This document shows, piece by piece, positions 42,323 through 51,161 of a stretch of 64,000 bases of DNA. The notes beneath the pieces are model-generated. The model saw nothing but the letters and a program-made list of their open reading frames with translations. It was not told where the DNA came from and did no database searches. Every line of letters starts with the position of its first letter. Within the stretch, counting starts at the first letter, position 1. The stretch comes from Butyricimonas synergistica DSM 23225. Its GTDB lineage: Bacteria; Bacteroidota; Bacteroidia; Bacteroidales; Marinifilaceae. A program made the translations under genes and the position numbers. The stretch is taken from assembly GCF_000379665.1 (NCBI RefSeq), contig NZ_KB903359.1, positions 1,393,340-1,457,339 on the forward strand, in the 5' to 3' direction.

Positions 42323-43718
42323 AGATATGAAAGTCGCATCATTCTTTGCGGGATGTGGCGGATTGGACCTAGGCTTTAGGCAAGCAGGTTATGAAGTTAT
42401 TTGGGCGAATGAATTTGACGAAGCAATACATAAAACTTATCAATTCAACCACCCAAATACTTGTTTGTGCAAGTCGGACATTCGGACATTAAAAGCTGCT
42501 GATATCCCCGATTGTGATGGATTCATCGGAGGGCCTCCTTGCCAATCATGGAGCGAAGGCGGTAAACAATTAGGCTTGGAAGACGAGCGGGGGCAATTAT
42601 TTTTTGATTATATCCGATTAATAAAAGAAAAATGCCCAAAGTTTTTTCTTATAGAGAATGTGCAAGGTATTATTAACGACAAGCACTTTAGTACATTTCT
42701 ATTATTTCTTTCTACTCTTGAAAATGCTGGTTACGTAGTAAGCTATTCTTTATTGAATGCTGCAGATTACCATATTCCTCAAGACCGTCATCGTGTATTT
42801 ATTGTTGGTTTCTTGAAAAAACTGAATTGTACATTTGATTTCCCGAAGCCATTGGGAAAACCTTACATCACGCTGAAAAAAGCAATAGGAGATATTGTAG
42901 AAAGTCCTCGTTCGTATACAAATGAAAATGTAATACAAGAATATGGGAGATGGCTCAACCATGATATATTTATGGGACCATGGGATGCAAAATTCATGGC
43001 ACGTAACCGTGTGCGTTCATGGGATGAAACTTCATTTACGATACAAGCGCAAGCAAAGAACTGCCCTTTGCATCCACAAGCTCCTAAAATGAAATACATA
43101 TCGCAAAACCAACGTGTTTTTCTTCAAGGAGCAGAACATTTATATCGTAGGCTAAGCGTCCGGGAATGTGCAAGAATACAAACCTTTCCGGATAATTTCC
43201 GTTTTTTTTATAAAAATGTACAAGATGGCTATAAGATGGTTGGCAATGCAGTACCTCCTCGTTTAGCCAAATTTTTAGCTTTGTCAATAAAAGAAGCCTT
43301 GTTTTCTATTCAAGTAAGAAAATCTGAAACAAGCAACGTGTTAGTTGCTTATTATAAAAATGATTATCAGTTGCAACAAACTTTGAGAAATAGACTTTAT
43401 TATGTGCGTGCTGGATTACGTCGTGGGGCATTACAAATTCCTGTAGGCATGGCTTACCCCATTTATTTGCTATTGCATAACCGTAGTAACAAGTTTCTAT
43501 TTCGTATCATTCCTGAGTATCCAAAACTAATGTCAGCATCCGGCTTGAAAAAATTAGGTTTTATGCCTTCTGGCAAAGAATACTTCGCATTTCGATTAGA
43601 GAGCCCACTAAGCACAAATCTTGCAGGAATGGATTTATCAAAGGTACGGATTAAAGGAAAGAACCGTAATATAGCTATTCCATACATTACTACCATCCAG
43701 GAGCTTATCTCAGAATAA
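42315..43718 (+). CDS. Second C5-cytosine methyltransferase, HaeIII-like, with C-terminal extension
   Basis: 467 residues from the ATG at 42315 (a start at 42327 is also possible). Motif [13 protein letters not shown], motif [15 protein letters not shown], motif VI IENVQGI, motif [15 protein letters not shown], target region [17 protein letters not shown] then [13 protein letters not shown] and [13 protein letters not shown]. It is a relative of the first methyltransferase with a changed recognition loop, so its site probably differs. Residues about 330-467 ([20 protein letters not shown] to the end) are an extra domain not found in M.HaeIII and not recognised. It likely protects against the endonuclease encoded at 44096. 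Confidence 0.88.
   Translation: MLKDMKVASFFAGCGGLDLGFRQAGYEVIWANEFDEAIHKTYQFNHPNTCLCKSDIRTLKAADIPDCDGFIGGPPCQSWSEGGKQLGLEDERGQLFFDYIRLIKEKCPKFFLIENVQGIINDKHFSTFLLFLSTLENAGYVVSYSLLNAADYHIPQDRHRVFIVGFLKKLNCTFDFPKPLGKPYITLKKAIGDIVESPRSYTNENVIQEYGRWLNHDIFMGPWDAKFMARNRVRSWDETSFTIQAQAKNCPLHPQAPKMKYISQNQRVFLQGAEHLYRRLSVRECARIQTFPDNFRFFYKNVQDGYKMVGNAVPPRLAKFLALSIKEALFSIQVRKSETSNVLVAYYKNDYQLQQTLRNRLYYVRAGLRRGALQIPVGMAYPIYLLLHNRSNKFLFRIIPEYPKLMSASGLKKLGFMPSGKEYFAFRLESPLSTNLAGMDLSKVRIKGKNRNIAIPYITTIQELISE
42528..42553 (+). repeat. 26-base direct repeat, copy 2
   Basis: Identical to 41519-41544. Recombination between the copies would fuse the two methyltransferases in frame at motif IV. Confidence 0.9.
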
Positions 43719-43837
43719 ATTCTTTATCGTTTAGAAAGACCTTGTCATCTTAAGGCCTTTCCGTCTTTATTTTCATTACCAAATCGGTTTGATCGAGACA
43801 ATTTTCTTGAAAAGAATAACTTAGAACATATATTGTG

Positions 43838-43880
43838 GACAATAGTCCGTTGTACTATTGCCTGTGTTCTCATATATTTG
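43838..43880 (+). promoter_or_regulatory. C-box operator and promoter of the controller gene
   Basis: Palindrome CAATAGT (43840-43846) and ACTATTG (43854-43860) around CCGTTGT. The TTG at 43850-43852 is the -33 element; 20 bases on is TATATTTG (43873-43880). So the operator sits exactly on the -33 box, the layout for autoregulation by a C protein. The ATG at 43888 is only about eight bases from the -7 box, so the mRNA is nearly leaderless. Confidence 0.7.
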
Positions 43881-43887
43881 TATTATT

Positions 43888-44088
43888 ATGGATATAAATG
43901 AAATTTTTGGAAAAAAAGTGATGGAGAAAAGATTATCTCTAAAAATATCACAGGAAACATTAGCTAATATGGCTAATATTGACAGGACTTATTTGCCTGA
44001 TATCGAAAAAGGCAAAAGAAATGTGTCTCTAAAAATTGCAGACAAAATTGCAAAAGCGTTAAATGTTTCACTTAAAGACTTATTATAA
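43888..44088 (+). CDS. Controller (C) protein of the restriction-modification system
   Basis: 66 residues, XRE/434-Cro fold: start MDINEIFGKKVMEKRLSLKI, helix-turn-helix SQETLANMANIDRTYLPDIE, then KGKRNVSLKIADKIAKALNV. C proteins bind C-boxes as dimers and delay endonuclease synthesis when the system enters a new host. Its gene is 170 bases after the second methyltransferase and seven bases before the endonuclease gene, the usual arrangement. The start at 43888 is the only one compatible with the promoter at 43873-43880. Confidence 0.88.
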   Translation: MDINEIFGKKVMEKRLSLKISQETLANMANIDRTYLPDIEKGKRNVSLKIADKIAKALNVSLKDLL

Positions 44089-44095
44089 TAACATT

Positions 44096-44992
44096 ATGCC
44101 AGATTTTATCAATTCAGAGTATTCTGTAGAAAAATTGTTTCCAGCAGGAACGGCCTTTTCTTTTGAAGGGAAAAAATATCATGTTGTACTTTGTGGAAAA
44201 CCACGTCCTTCGCAAGGTGAATGCAAAACAGATGTTTATATAAAAGGAGTAACTTCAGATAAAAAAGATACCGTAGAATTAAAAATATCTGTCAAACAAC
44301 AAAATGCGGATTTCTTAGAAAATAAGATGTCTCTTGATAGAGCTTGTGAAATATTTGGCAAAGATGCTTCAGATATTATTAAGCGATGCTTGCTTTCTAT
44401 ACAGGATTGTTTTGTTGCCGATTATTTGGTCTATTTTAAGGGATGTGGCAAAACAGAGGCGCATACAATGAAATTGGGTTGGAAGTTTGAATTACTAAAT
44501 AAGTTAAGCGGTGAAAAATCTGGTGTTTTAGAACTCACGGAAGAGCAAAAATATGATGTTTTTGCGGGAATTAACTTATCAGAGGATAAGAAAAACAGTC
44601 GTGTAAACGGTCAAATCATTAATGATTCGGGTGTGGCTAATTACATTCTGAATATTGATAACGACAACATGACTCAAGATACTTGTTTGAGAAACTTGCA
44701 ACCAATAGAAGAATACGCAAAATCTCAAACCATCTATTTTGCCTGTAAAGCTTTAAATTATAGATTTGATAAAAGCAAGTGGGATGGTCCAAGACCTTTG
44801 TCAGTATATGTAGATTGGTTTATTGATAATGGAAAATTAAATGCGCGTTTGATTTTTGATTATCCTTTGGAACATAATGGGAATGAAGTTGGTGAAAAGC
44901 TGAAAAGCATTTTGAAAGAATTGAAAATTAAAAAATTTGATGATTTGAGAGGTGTATTATCTCATAATGTAAGATGCTACTCCAAGGAATAA
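44096..44992 (+). CDS. Putative type II restriction endonuclease
   Basis: 298 residues from the ATG at 44096 (an earlier ATG at 44063 overlaps the controller gene). A likely PD-(D/E)XK core is seen in GECKTDVYIKG, with an acidic residue, and TVELKISVKQQNADFLENK with E-x-K, at residues about 42-75. The rest has no motif I recognise. Identification rests on this core and on context: immediately after a C protein and a C5 methyltransferase. Base composition is AT-rich as in the whole island. Site unknown; by partnership with the second methyltransferase it may be a GG-N-CC-like or GGCC-related site (weak inference). Confidence 0.7.
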   Translation: MPDFINSEYSVEKLFPAGTAFSFEGKKYHVVLCGKPRPSQGECKTDVYIKGVTSDKKDTVELKISVKQQNADFLENKMSLDRACEIFGKDASDIIKRCLLSIQDCFVADYLVYFKGCGKTEAHTMKLGWKFELLNKLSGEKSGVLELTEEQKYDVFAGINLSEDKKNSRVNGQIINDSGVANYILNIDNDNMTQDTCLRNLQPIEEYAKSQTIYFACKALNYRFDKSKWDGPRPLSVYVDWFIDNGKLNARLIFDYPLEHNGNEVGEKLKSILKELKIKKFDDLRGVLSHNVRCYSKE

Positions 44993-45128
44993 TGACTATC
45001 CATAAGATTTCAATCATTTCGAAGAAAGATTTATCTTTGAACCCGAAAGTTAGGCAGACAAACAGCGGTCAAAGTCGGACAGGCTTCACGGTTGCAAGCA
45101 GTTAGAGTTACAGGTTCAAAAAACTGTC

Positions 45129-45821
45129 TTATTTTTCCCCGATATATAAACTGGCAATCCCGAACGTCAGCCGTTGCTGGGAAACCTTCGCGTAACCGGC
45201 ACGACGCATGATTTCCAAGAATCTCTCGCCTTGGGGAAAAGCAAAAACCGAGGCAGGCAAATACTCGTACGCCTTGCGGTTGCCGGAAATGACACCCCCC
45301 ACGAAGGGCAGGATATGCTTGAAATAAAAATTGTATAACTGCTTCATCGGGAAACGCTCCGGCGTGGAAAATTCCAGGATAACCACCTTCCCACCCGGCC
45401 GCAACACCCGGAACATCTCCGTCAGCCCCCGTTCCAGATGTTCGAAATTACGAACCCCGAAAGCGACGGTCACGGCATCAAACGTGCCATTCCCGAACGT
45501 CAGGTTCTCGCTGTCCCCGTACTGGAAATCCAATCGGTCTTCCAATCCTTTATTCTTTGCTTTTTCCCGGGCAACTACCAGCATATTCTCGGAAATATCC
45601 GCACCGATAACCCGTTTCACGCCATGCTTCAACGCCTCGATTGAAAAATCACCCGTACCGCAAGCAATATCCAGCACGAGATCTTTACGCCCGGCACCGA
45701 CAACTTTCATCGCCTTTTTTCGCCAACGTTTGTCAATACCCATAGATAACAGGTGATTCAACAAATCATACTTGGGAGCGATCCCGTTGAACATCTCCTG
45801 TACCTTTTCTTTCTTTGCCAT
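45129..45821 (-). CDS. menG: Demethylmenaquinone methyltransferase
   Basis: Last step of menaquinone synthesis, SAM-dependent C-methylation. 230 residues from the ATG at 45821 (MAKKEKVQEMFNGIAPKYDL, the family's opening). SAM motif VLDIACGTGDFSIEALKHG, UbiE signature 1 YDLLNHLLSMGIDKRWR and signature 2 RVLRPGGKVVILEFSTP. It ends the minus-strand run that starts at 50985, 31 bases after the short transglutaminase-like gene. Also called ubiE; menaquinone is the quinone of Bacteroidales. Confidence 0.95.
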   Translation of the reverse strand: MAKKEKVQEMFNGIAPKYDLLNHLLSMGIDKRWRKKAMKVVGAGRKDLVLDIACGTGDFSIEALKHGVKRVIGADISENMLVVAREKAKNKGLEDRLDFQYGDSENLTFGNGTFDAVTVAFGVRNFEHLERGLTEMFRVLRPGGKVVILEFSTPERFPMKQLYNFYFKHILPFVGGVISGNRKAYEYLPASVFAFPQGERFLEIMRRAGYAKVSQQRLTFGIASLYIGEK

Positions 45822-45852
45822 GATCTCTACATTTATTTCGAGGCGAAAATAA

Positions 45853-47052
45853 TCATTTTTTAGCTTCGAATGCAATAACCTCCCGATATACCTTGTCTAA
45901 CATTTGCAAGAAAGCCTTCAACTCCCGGTACTCTTCCGGCAAATACACTTGCTTATCTATTGTCAACGTGAACGATACAATAATCTTTCCCATGTTTTCC
46001 ATGGCTTGAAAACGCAACAAAGCACCATTCTGATGGATTCGCATCTCTATTGCCTCCGGCAACACGGCAACGTATCCCTTGGGAACTTCCATCTCCACGT
46101 GGCTGCTTCTGACGACCTTTACCGGAAATACCACTCGTTTCCCCGAGAAATCCGGCACTGCCACGGGATGCAATATTCCCTCCGTCAACAAAGGTTGTAC
46201 CTCCACTTTCCGGGAATCGCCCGTTTCCTTCTGCAGGGCAAATTCCTTAGAAACAATATTGGAGGCTGCATCATACTTGAATTTCGTGAAACTCCATCCC
46301 GGGAAAAGAGATTTCACTTCCGATTTCTGTCCCAGTTCACCGATTTCGGCTACCCTATCCAAAGTCCGCACCGCCGCATACTCTTTCTCCACGATTCCCA
46401 CTTTATGTTTTACTTTATTCCCGCTCACTTTAATTAGCGTCGAAACAAGCACTTGGTCTTTCCCGACACTCGTGAGGTCAATCATCTTTCCCCCTTCTTC
46501 ATTCACGAGCCAGCCCAACCGATTCAGGCAACGCCCCGGCAGCAACCCGACAGGAGTCCTTGCCGTGGCATCGCACAAGAGAAACGATCCCTCCACCTCT
46601 ACCATACACACCACATAATTGAAATCCCCGAACTTCGGCTCCCGGGCGGGAATTTCCCCCTCTCCCCTCGTGTTCAGAATAACAGGAAAAGCATCAAACC
46701 CGCATTGCCGGAACAACGAGCATAGAATCAAATTAATATCCGCCACGCTTCCCTCCTTTTCCTGCAAAGTCTGCCGCAAATCCTTCGTCGGCAGGATACC
46801 GTAAGTACCGTCCCATACCAATATTCCTTGAATATGCTGGAATATCGTGATAAACTGTGTCAACACGTTCTGTCCTATCACGATAGAGGTCATGTCCGTG
46901 GGAAAATTTCCCCGTTTGATAAACTTCCAGAAATGATCTGTTTCCAGAAGTTCCCGGTTCAATTTCTCGTAATCCTTGTTTTCCGCTTGCTGAGCCTTAC
47001 TGATCCCGACACCCAACGCGAGGAATAAAACACATACAACAATTCTTTTCAT
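45853..47052 (-). CDS. Secreted transglutaminase-like protein, catalytic residues lost (short form)
   Basis: 399 residues with signal peptide MKRIVVCVLFLALGVGISKAQ. It matches only the C-terminal part of the 649-residue neighbour at 49036: KEGSVADINLILCSLFRQCG against KEGGVADINLALTSLFRTHG, DATARTPVGLLPGRCLN against DATARVPFGLLPPRCLN, and similar tails. The N-terminal DUF3857 domain is missing. At the site of the catalytic transglutaminase cysteine it has Val (GSVADIN) and at the histidine Tyr (FNYVV). So it is a non-catalytic relative, probably from duplication and truncation of the neighbour. Function unknown, envelope location. Confidence 0.75.
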   Translation of the reverse strand: MKRIVVCVLFLALGVGISKAQQAENKDYEKLNRELLETDHFWKFIKRGNFPTDMTSIVIGQNVLTQFITIFQHIQGILVWDGTYGILPTKDLRQTLQEKEGSVADINLILCSLFRQCGFDAFPVILNTRGEGEIPAREPKFGDFNYVVCMVEVEGSFLLCDATARTPVGLLPGRCLNRLGWLVNEEGGKMIDLTSVGKDQVLVSTLIKVSGNKVKHKVGIVEKEYAAVRTLDRVAEIGELGQKSEVKSLFPGWSFTKFKYDAASNIVSKEFALQKETGDSRKVEVQPLLTEGILHPVAVPDFSGKRVVFPVKVVRSSHVEMEVPKGYVAVLPEAIEMRIHQNGALLRFQAMENMGKIIVSFTLTIDKQVYLPEEYRELKAFLQMLDKVYREVIAFEAKK

Positions 47053-47164
47053 CCCGATTTTTTTTAAATGATCCGATCTTTATATCACCCCGCCGTATTC
47101 TCTCAATAACGAAGTAAATATATTAAACTTATCCCGTTTTTCAAATTCTCCTTCCCATAAAAAC

Positions 47165-49039
47165 TCATTCATTTTTAACCAATACCATCCGACTGCGGTC
47201 AGCCAATTGCACCTTCGTGATAAAATCCTTGAATTTATCGTAGTCCGTTCTCGGGTAAGTACCCTTTTTCAGACAAAACCGCCTCGTGATGAAAATCTCC
47301 TCTCCTTGAACCCTTACCGCCAACCGATAATCTCCAAACGGGGTTTCCAAAGATAGCGGGGCAATACCCCCTTCCTCCCGATACCCCTCGGGGATCGTGA
47401 CCCGCACGGTATCCTCCTGAATATAAGGGTACCGCACCATGATCGGGGAAAAACGTTCCTTCCCCGTCAATTTGATATACGCGATATTCGAGAACCGGCA
47501 GGGAGTCAGGAACAATCTTCCCATCGACATCGTGGCAAATCCCCGAAGTTGCCCCTTTATCTCGTATCCCGTCCGCGGCACCTCATCCCCGGAAAGAGGC
47601 ATAAAACGGTAATCCTTCAACTCTAAATTCCCGAAACCGGAGTGATCCTGTATCCACTTCCTTTTTTCGTCCTCCGACTTATTTAATAAATGTACAAAAC
47701 CGTCATTCTCGATCTCCAATCCCGAATAATCACGACAAAAATCCATCTCCGCATCCCCGGAAGCAAACAGACGCACGTCTACCTTCGTCTTCTGCACGTT
47801 ATCATTTTCCCCGTACCTCCGGGTACGTATCAGATGCCCGCCATCCTCCCCGACCAACAAACCGTAACGGTCGGAAGTAAACGTGCCCATGTACCCCATG
47901 GGCGAAAACTGTGAGGTACATTCCAACCAGATTGTATCCCGTTCAAGGGGCACGGTGACGATCACGTGATTGAAACGTGACGTGGGAAAATCTTTCGGTA
48001 TCTCGTCCATATCGCTACCGGCACGGATTAACGTGTAAAAAGCCGGAATCCCCACCGCCCTCAACAAGGCACACGTGTAAAAGGATAACGCTTTACAATC
48101 CCCGAACTTATTCTGATGCACGTGTGACGCAGCGAACGGCTGCCATCCCCCGATACCCAGCTGCACACTCACGTAACGGGTATTTTTCTGAACATAGCGG
48201 TACACGGCTCTCACCTTATCCCTGTCCGAGGGCAAGGCATCACATTCCTTCTTAATTTCTGCCACCTGCTCCGGTCGCAGGTCATCTTTTCCTGTGCAAA
48301 GCATATAAGCCCACATCCCGTATTTCTCCCAACTCTCCATGCTTCCCTTATACCCGCCAATCTCGAAATTCACGGGAGCCAGGTAGACCACGGGCAACAC
48401 GTCCTCCTTGTTCCCGTTGAAAGGTTCCATCGTGACAGATTTCACATCCCGCACGTCCCATGTATAACGAAATCCGTTCCCTTCCGCCTCTTTCCGGGGT
48501 TCCTCCACGTTCCCGTTCCGGTAACGGAATCCCACGTTCTGCGGGTCGGACACGATGAAAGTAGAACTCTTTATCCCTTGCTTCTCGTCGCCCATCGGGC
48601 TCCAGACAGGATAAAACAAAGAACCTTTATCATCGATCCGGTACTCTACATCCAAGATATAAGGATAACGCCCGTGCACCACGTCCAGATACTTTACCCG
48701 CGAATCGGAAGAAAAGGAAGCGTAATCAACCACCATATCACGGCAATCCTTTAAACTATAACGCCGGATCACTTTCCCGTCCTGCCCCGTTATCGTCACC
48801 TTCAAGGACACCACCTTCGTGAATTTATCGTAATGCAAAGTTATCTTATTCAAATCTTTCGCAAAATCATTCAATATCATAACTTTGTATTTACGCTCCA
48901 GGCGGGATTCTTTCGTATTCAATATCGTGAAGTGCATGACGTCGCTTATCACGTACTCGTTCAATCCCTCGTACTCCTTTTGTGCGATAGCAGAAAGGCT
49001 TACACACAAAAGCCATAAAACCGATACCGCAAATCTCAT
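47165..49039 (-). CDS. Secreted DUF3857 and transglutaminase-like protein with intact cysteine
   Basis: 624 residues. Signal peptide MRFAVSVLWLLCVSLSAIAQ. An N-terminal DUF3857 domain (about 30-230), then a transglutaminase-like core with NKFGDCKALSFYTCALLRAVG (catalytic Cys), SRFNHVIVTVPLE (His) and WLECTSQFS region for the Asp, and a C-terminal DUF3858-like segment. Cys and His are intact, unlike in both neighbours, so an actual peptidase or amidase activity is possible. Its ATG overlaps the stop of the upstream gene by four bases (49036-49039), showing translational coupling. Confidence 0.85.
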   Translation of the reverse strand: MRFAVSVLWLLCVSLSAIAQKEYEGLNEYVISDVMHFTILNTKESRLERKYKVMILNDFAKDLNKITLHYDKFTKVVSLKVTITGQDGKVIRRYSLKDCRDMVVDYASFSSDSRVKYLDVVHGRYPYILDVEYRIDDKGSLFYPVWSPMGDEKQGIKSSTFIVSDPQNVGFRYRNGNVEEPRKEAEGNGFRYTWDVRDVKSVTMEPFNGNKEDVLPVVYLAPVNFEIGGYKGSMESWEKYGMWAYMLCTGKDDLRPEQVAEIKKECDALPSDRDKVRAVYRYVQKNTRYVSVQLGIGGWQPFAASHVHQNKFGDCKALSFYTCALLRAVGIPAFYTLIRAGSDMDEIPKDFPTSRFNHVIVTVPLERDTIWLECTSQFSPMGYMGTFTSDRYGLLVGEDGGHLIRTRRYGENDNVQKTKVDVRLFASGDAEMDFCRDYSGLEIENDGFVHLLNKSEDEKRKWIQDHSGFGNLELKDYRFMPLSGDEVPRTGYEIKGQLRGFATMSMGRLFLTPCRFSNIAYIKLTGKERFSPIMVRYPYIQEDTVRVTIPEGYREEGGIAPLSLETPFGDYRLAVRVQGEEIFITRRFCLKKGTYPRTDYDKFKDFITKVQLADRSRMVLVKNE

Positions 49040-50985
49040 CCCTGTTTCTTTTTTAGTACAATCATAGTTTTCGCTAACTTAGCGTATTCATCAAAGAAAG
49101 TTTTTAACTCCGGGTATTCCCGGGGAGTGTACATCAATTTTTTCATCACGAACGACACGGTAAGGGTGATACGTCCCAAACCTTCCAAAGCCTGAAAAGT
49201 AAATAAAGCCCCCTTGCTACTCAATAAAAAAGCCAATCCCTCCGGTAGCGGCTCGGGTTCGTATCCCTCGGGAACAAGTATCGTCACTGAAATCGTTTCC
49301 CTGCTATGGAACGGGAAATCCACGATAGCGGAACGATTATCCCGTTTGAAAAGAGGTTCCGACGCCAAACCATACAAGAAAGGTTGTATATACAACACAT
49401 CTGCGTCCCCGCAAGGTCTTTCCAATTTAAATCGTTGATTGACTTGATCCCTGTCTGCATCATATTTAAAATCCGAGAAACTCCATTCCGTGTACCGGTC
49501 ACGCAATTGATCTTCAAACTTTTCTTTCCCTTCCTTCAAATATCTTTCCGATACCGCCAACGCGGCGTACTCCTTGTCTTGCGCCTGTATCTCTACTTCT
49601 ATCTTTCCGTCTTTCACCTGAAAGGTCGAATACACCGCACAAACATTCCCCCCGTGTCCTTTCAAGGGCATCATATTTCCTCCCGAGGCAGAAACGAGCC
49701 AGCCATCCCCATTCAGACACCGCGGTGGCAACAACCCGAAAGGAACACGGGCAGTTGCATCTGCGTAATATAATTCATCCCCAATTCTCACCACGGAAAC
49801 GACATAATCAAAATCTTCAAAACTCGGGTAAGTGGGGTGCACGGTACCGTTCCCGCGGGTGCTCAATATCAACGGGTCAGCCTCCAACCCGTGCGTACGG
49901 AACAATGACGTCAGCGCCAGATTAATATCTGCCACCCCGCCTTCTTTATCCCGCAAGCATTCCCGCCACGTTTTCGATTGCATAAAACCATATTTCCGGT
50001 TCCACGCGACGGTCGACTTCATCCATTCAAAAAGATAATCCGCCTTTTCCAAATCGCCCATCCCCGCCACTTTTTCCGACAACTCTTTCGGGAAATTACC
50101 CCGGTTTGCCGCTTTCCCGAAATATTCATTTTCCAGTAACTTCTTGTTCAATTGCGCGTATGACCCGGCTATCTGCTGAATCACCCGCCCCGGAATATCG
50201 ATATTTACCAATTGAAATTCCATCCGCAAAGGCAAATCACAAGGGTTACTCACGAAGGGTTCGTCCTCCACCGGGGGAAGATCTTTCACGATTAACTTCG
50301 TGCGGCGGCTCCGGAGTGTTTCGTTCCCAATAAGATCGGAAACCCAACTTTCCTTGCGTTCCACCTCGTGCATATTTCCCAGCATCCGGGTCTGAAAGAA
50401 GAAATATTCCGGGATCGTGTAAGTCAATTCATTGTGACAAGTCGGAATATCCGCTTGGAATATCCACGATTCCAAATTCGTGAAATAAGAAGATTCTTTC
50501 ATGAAACTATACTCAACGACGGAACCTTTCTTCACGTTAGGCAATACAAAACTCATCTCCACCCAATGCTCGTTCAAACGATTACTAAAAATATTCGATT
50601 TCTCCAATTTCGTCTTGACTATATTACCATTTTCCAGATTATAAGTAAATCCGCTCAAATAACTTACTTTCTCCCGTGGTCCGGACAGATTATTTTCGGG
50701 AGAATATAGCATGATCTTCACGTTAGCCACATCTTTCTTGTCGTCATCCAACACTTTTATCCTCACCCCTTCGCTATAACGATAAAACAGCCTGCTTTTA
50801 TCCATCTGAAAATCAATTTCTCCCACTTTCGTCAGGATCACGGCTTTCGCTTCCGGATAAAAATCACATTTATCTACATTCAATTCCTTTTTCGTGATAG
50901 GTTTAAATTTAATCTTCTCCGCCTCCACCCCGGAGAATACAAAAAGAAAAAACAAGATAATTAGAATCGCCCTTTTCATAATCAT
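49036..50985 (-). CDS. Secreted DUF3857 protein with degenerate transglutaminase domain (long form)
   Basis: 649 residues from 50985 (or 647 from the ATG at 50979, MKRAILIILFFLFVFSGVEA, signal peptide). DUF3857 domain with GVRIKVLDDDKKD and LNEHWVEMSFVLPN, then a transglutaminase-like domain in which the Cys motif reads DKEGGVADINLALTSLF (Val for Cys) and the His motif reads DFDYVVSVV (Tyr for His). This Cys-less variety is widespread in Bacteroidetes from memory. Possibly a binding or structural partner of the intact enzyme next to it. First gene of the run ending in menG. No clear -7 element upstream. Confidence 0.82.
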   Translation of the reverse strand: MIMKRAILIILFFLFVFSGVEAEKIKFKPITKKELNVDKCDFYPEAKAVILTKVGEIDFQMDKSRLFYRYSEGVRIKVLDDDKKDVANVKIMLYSPENNLSGPREKVSYLSGFTYNLENGNIVKTKLEKSNIFSNRLNEHWVEMSFVLPNVKKGSVVEYSFMKESSYFTNLESWIFQADIPTCHNELTYTIPEYFFFQTRMLGNMHEVERKESWVSDLIGNETLRSRRTKLIVKDLPPVEDEPFVSNPCDLPLRMEFQLVNIDIPGRVIQQIAGSYAQLNKKLLENEYFGKAANRGNFPKELSEKVAGMGDLEKADYLFEWMKSTVAWNRKYGFMQSKTWRECLRDKEGGVADINLALTSLFRTHGLEADPLILSTRGNGTVHPTYPSFEDFDYVVSVVRIGDELYYADATARVPFGLLPPRCLNGDGWLVSASGGNMMPLKGHGGNVCAVYSTFQVKDGKIEVEIQAQDKEYAALAVSERYLKEGKEKFEDQLRDRYTEWSFSDFKYDADRDQVNQRFKLERPCGDADVLYIQPFLYGLASEPLFKRDNRSAIVDFPFHSRETISVTILVPEGYEPEPLPEGLAFLLSSKGALFTFQALEGLGRITLTVSFVMKKLMYTPREYPELKTFFDEYAKLAKTMIVLKKKQG

Positions 50986-51088
50986 TCATTTAAGTTTGCA
51001 GCAGACGTAAAAATATTAAATTTATTCTAATTTTCAAACATTCGTCTGAAAAATATCGGCTTACCGCATTTTGCACGCACGCAAAAAA

Positions 51089-51122
51089 ATCGTGAGAACT
51101 CTTTGCAGCGAGTCCTCACGAT
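51089..51122 (-). terminator. Terminator after the polytopic membrane protein gene
   Basis: Stem ATCGTGAGAACTC with GAGTCCTCACGAT (one mismatch) around TTTGCAGC, followed on the minus strand by a run of T. It separates this gene from the next minus-strand run. Confidence 0.85.
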
Positions 51123-51161
51123 ACGAAATATAAACTCAAATCAAAACCTCCGAAAGTATAG

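Noticed and set aside
44993-45128. Possible tRNA or attachment site right of the island
   Set aside because: No cloverleaf can be drawn and no repeat of the left edge was found by eye.
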